DNA of 39,541 bases from Microcaldota archaeon (GTDB lineage Archaea > Micrarchaeota > Micrarchaeia > Anstonellales > J096). The stretch spans positions 1 through 39,541 of the forward strand of contig JAUQPY010000029.1 of assembly GCA_030550115.1 (NCBI GenBank), written 5' to 3'. Shown here piece after piece: positions 36,626-39,541 of the stretch (positions within the stretch are counted from its first letter, which is position 1; each line of letters opens with the position of its first letter). The position numbers and the translations under genes were made by a program. The notes under the pieces were generated by a model that was not told where the DNA came from, searched no databases, and was given only the letters and a program-made list of their open reading frames with translations.

Positions 36626-37182
36626 AAAGCTTAGAGATAGGTGGATTATTGATACAGTATCTAAATATATGTAAAAGAAAATTATGGTTTTATATTAAAG
36701 GTCTTAGAATGGAATCACGAAGTGATCTGGTAGCCTTAGGTAGAATTATAGATCAACAATATTATGTTAGATACAAAGACGAAGACGAGTATAGTCAAGA
36801 TTTCATTAGAACAGATTTTCTAACCAACACTGAAGGAGTGGTAGTTCATGAAGTTAAAAAAACAGATACTCTAGTAGAAGAACAGAGCTGGCAGGTAAAA
36901 TATTATCTATATGTTCTAAAAAGAAGAGGGGTAGATATAAAATATGGGATATTGCATTACCCGGAGAAGAGACGAAAAATAAATGTTTACCTTACAGAGC
37001 AAGATGAAAAAATTATTCAGGAAATGTTAGAAGAGATACAGAATATAAGTAAAATGGAGATTCCCCCTCCTATAGAACCGAAGTCATATTGTGGACAATG
37101 TGCTTACTTTGAATTGTGTTGGGCAGGTGAAGTAAGGAAAAATGTCAAAAGGAAGAAAAATAATAATAGTCTCCGCAGGTAG
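36622..37182 (+). CDS. cas4: Cas4 (RecB-like nuclease with Fe-S cysteines)
   Basis: LNICKRKLWFYIKGL, RTDFLTNTEGVVVHEVKKTDTLVEEQSWQVKYYLYVLKRRG, YCGQCAYFELCW. Confidence 0.92.
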   Translation: MKSLEIGGLLIQYLNICKRKLWFYIKGLRMESRSDLVALGRIIDQQYYVRYKDEDEYSQDFIRTDFLTNTEGVVVHEVKKTDTLVEEQSWQVKYYLYVLKRRGVDIKYGILHYPEKRRKINVYLTEQDEKIIQEMLEEIQNISKMEIPPPIEPKSYCGQCAYFELCWAGEVRKNVKRKKNNNSLRR

Positions 37183-38125
37183 ATTAAAACGAGAAAACAA
37201 TACAATATGTTTTATTAATGATAAAGAAAAGAAGTATCTACCCATAGAGAATTTGGAAGAAATGTATGTATTTGGAAGAGTGGATTTTAACATAGATTTC
37301 TTTGAATACATAGGTGAAAAGGGATTGGTTGTACACATTTTTGATTATTATGGTTGGTACAAAGGAAGTTTTATTCCAAAAGAACATATGTTTTCAGGAG
37401 AATTAATAATAAATCAAGTCCAAGCAGCAATAAATCAAAGTTACTCATTAAGGCTAGCTAAAGAATTTGTTAGAGGAGCTATATATAATTTAGCTAGAAT
37501 CTCCTATAAGCGTGATCCAGAATTGAAGAATAAATTGAAAGATTACTACTATAAATTAGATTCAGCGAAAAATAATGAAGAATTAATGGGATTTGAGGGA
37601 AATGCGAGAAAAACCTTCTATGATTCAATGAAAAATTGGATCGATTGGGAGTTTGATGGAAGAAATAGAAATCCTCCTAAAGATTCTACTAATGCTTTAA
37701 TATCTTTCTTAAACTCACTGACCTACGCATTAACAATAAAACATATTATGAGAAGTGCACTACATCCAGGTATATCCTTTTTACATGCAAATACTGAAAG
37801 GAATAGATTTTCATTAGCATTGGATATATCTGAAGTATTCAAGCCTATCTTTTCTGAAGCTCTGACGATAAGCCTTATAAACAATAAAAAGCTAAATCCA
37901 GAATTGCATTTTGATTTTGATTCTAATACTAATGGGATGTATTTAAATCAGAATGGGAGAAATATAGTTATGAAAGAATGGGTAAATATGTTAGAAAATA
38001 CGATTATGCATAGAGCTCTGAAAAGGAAAGTTAGTTTTGACAAACTAGTTGAATTAGAGATTTATAAATTAATTAAAGATCTATTGAAAGATAAAAAATA
38101 TAAATCTTTGAGAATTTGGTGGTAA
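37142..38125 (+). CDS. cas1: Cas1 integrase
   Basis: FGRVDFNIDFFEYIGEKGLVVHIFDYYGWYKGSF, MGFEGNARKTFYDSM, ALHPGISFLHANTERNRFSLALDISEVFKPIFSEAL. Confidence 0.97.
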   Translation: MSKGRKIIIVSAGRLKRENNTICFINDKEKKYLPIENLEEMYVFGRVDFNIDFFEYIGEKGLVVHIFDYYGWYKGSFIPKEHMFSGELIINQVQAAINQSYSLRLAKEFVRGAIYNLARISYKRDPELKNKLKDYYYKLDSAKNNEELMGFEGNARKTFYDSMKNWIDWEFDGRNRNPPKDSTNALISFLNSLTYALTIKHIMRSALHPGISFLHANTERNRFSLALDISEVFKPIFSEALTISLINNKKLNPELHFDFDSNTNGMYLNQNGRNIVMKEWVNMLENTIMHRALKRKVSFDKLVELEIYKLIKDLLKDKKYKSLRIWW

Positions 38126-38403
38126 AGTTGTTTATTATAATGGCTTATGATATGGACACTACTGATGAAAATTATGAAAATAATGCTAGAAAAGTTAGAC
38201 AGATCGCTAGCAGATACTTAAATAGAATTCAGAAATCTGTATTTTATGGAAATTTGAGTGAAGGAAAGTTTAAAGAATTAGAGATGCAAATAAGAACTTC
38301 AATAAAAAACTCTAACGATAAAATAGTATTTTATGTATTTGAAGATAACGTGAAATATATTGTTATCAAAATAAATCATAATGAAGACGAAATTATATTA
38401 TAA
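38116..38403 (+). CDS. cas2: Cas2
   Basis: IIMAYDMDTTDENYENNARKVRQIASRYLNRIQKSVFYGNLSEGKFKELE; follows cas1. True start may be TTG 38128. Confidence 0.92.
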   Translation: MVVKLFIIMAYDMDTTDENYENNARKVRQIASRYLNRIQKSVFYGNLSEGKFKELEMQIRTSIKNSNDKIVFYVFEDNVKYIVIKINHNEDEIIL

Positions 38404-38409
38404 ACAACC

Positions 38410-39541
38410 CTTCACATTCCTCTAGGTAGCTTACAGACCAATGTAACTAGAATACAAAGTCATTTCGATATAACCTTCACATTCCTCTAGGTAGCTTACA
38501 GACTAGTAACTCTCCCTATCACCCTATACAACATAGCTCTCTTCACATTCCTCTAGGTAGCTTACAGACTTATTAAACTCATTCTCACTTTTTGTTACTT
38601 ATTTACTTTACATTCCTCTAGGTAGCTTACAGACTCCTTATCTCTTCCAAAGAATGATTATAGGGATTATGCTTCACATTCCTCTAGGTAGCTTACAGAC
38701 CTGCTGGTGATGTTATTACTGATGTAGCTATTGAGCCTTCACATTCCTCTAGGTAGCTTACAGACCTCTTTCACATTGTATCCCGCTGCTTCTAGCTCTA
38801 ACTTCACATTCCTCTAGGTAGCTTACAGACAACACTGTGGAGAGCGAAGGAGGAAAAGTATATTACACTTCACATTCCTCTAGGTAGCTTACAGACTGAA
38901 GATTTGTTTTTTAATCTTGCACCCCCCAGTTTCTTCACATTCCTCTAGGTAGCTTACAGACCCCTCTATCAGCGCAGGTCCCCTCTTATTAGCGCCTTCA
39001 CATTCCTCTAGGTAGCTTACAGACAAAAAGGTTGTGGATAAGTATGTAAAAACAATTGTAACTTCACATTCCTCTAGGTAGCTTACAGACAAAAAGGTTG
39101 TGGATAAGTATGTAAAAACAATTGTAACTTCACATTCCTCTAGGTAGCTTACAGACTCCCTCCCCTTTTACCACTGTATAATCCTTTCTCCCCTTCACAT
39201 TCCTCTAGGTAGCTTACAGACTATTTCTCCATCGCTATTATATATTGTGTACACCTTCTTCACATTCCTCTAGGTAGCTTACAGACTCCTTATGTCTTAT
39301 CATCCCGTTTAGGAACAAGCTCTTCACATTCCTCTAGGTAGCTTACAGACTCAATGAGTGAAGAGGAAGCAATACGAGAATTAGAACTTCACATTCCTCT
39401 AGGTAGCTTACAGACTAACTGATCAATTGGTAGGAGGTGGAGGTACAGGAGGCTTCACATTCCTCTAGGTAGCTTACAGACGTGAAAAAGTACACCAGAG
39501 AAGCTAACGATAGTGAACTTCACATTCCTCTAGGTAGCTTA
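38410..39541 (-). CRISPR. CRISPR array, 29-nt repeat CTTCACATTCCTCTAGGTAGCTTACAGAC (+) / GTCTGTAAGCTACCTAGAGGAATGTGAAG (-); 17 full repeats, an 18th truncated by the window edge, 17 spacers of 34-37 nt
   Basis: Repeat starts at 38410, 38475, 38541, 38606, 38672, 38737, 38802, 38868, 38933, 38996, 39062, 39128, 39193, 39258, 39322, 39387, 39453, 39518 (partial). Transcription strand inferred from the repeat 3' end (..ATGTGAAG) and the degenerate repeat near the cas side. Confidence 0.98.
39025..39156. repeat. Tandem duplication of a spacer-repeat unit inside the array
   Basis: AAAAAGGTTGTGGATAAGTATGTAAAAACAATTGTAA plus repeat occurs twice consecutively (39025-39090 and 39091-39156). Confidence 0.97.

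Noticed and set aside
38404-38409. Possible leader between cas2 and the array
   Set aside because: Only 6 nt separate the cas2 stop from the first repeat, too short for a leader.
38889-39092. 67-aa minus-strand ORF with repeated SVSYLEECE
   Set aside because: It is the CRISPR repeat translated in one frame, not a gene.
38439-39517. Self-targeting spacers against genes in this window
   Set aside because: I compared spacers by eye with the window and saw no convincing match; this needs a real search, so it is not claimed.

Overview
This is an archaeal chromosomal window. The lineage looks small-genome or DPANN/Nanoarchaeota-like, but that is inference. The evidence for Archaea is aEF1A, uS10, eS26, eL42, eS27, aIF2-alpha, RpoE'/Spt4, Nop10, RfcS, PCNA, GatE and TTTAAA-type TATA boxes. 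The housekeeping segments are gene-dense and operonic. Several accessory blocks are interspersed. (1) A 1742-aa membrane-anchored giant protein on the minus strand (376-5604). (2) A translationally coupled four-gene operon (17480-26275) of very large proteins I cannot assign. One of them (20141-23335) ends in a Gly-rich alternating beta-strand region that looks like an outer-membrane beta-barrel with a terminal Phe, which is unexpected in an archaeon. (3) A complete type I-B-like CRISPR-Cas locus, cas6-cas8-cas7-cas5-cas3-cas4-cas1-cas2 (29272-38403), followed 6 nt later by an array with a 29-nt repeat and at least 17 spacers that runs off the right edge. The array appears to be transcribed towards the cas genes, with its leader outside the window. 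Other notable observations: a tRNA-Asn whose 3' end lies 3 nt before an ORF start codon; three divergent gene pairs that each seem to share one palindromic TATA exactly midway; tRNA promoters spaced as in RNase P-less Nanoarchaeum; an internal ribosome-binding site that would yield a Cas11-sized protein from cas8; a truncated Nop10; and a decayed glycosyltransferase. No database searches were possible. All family assignments are from motif recognition.
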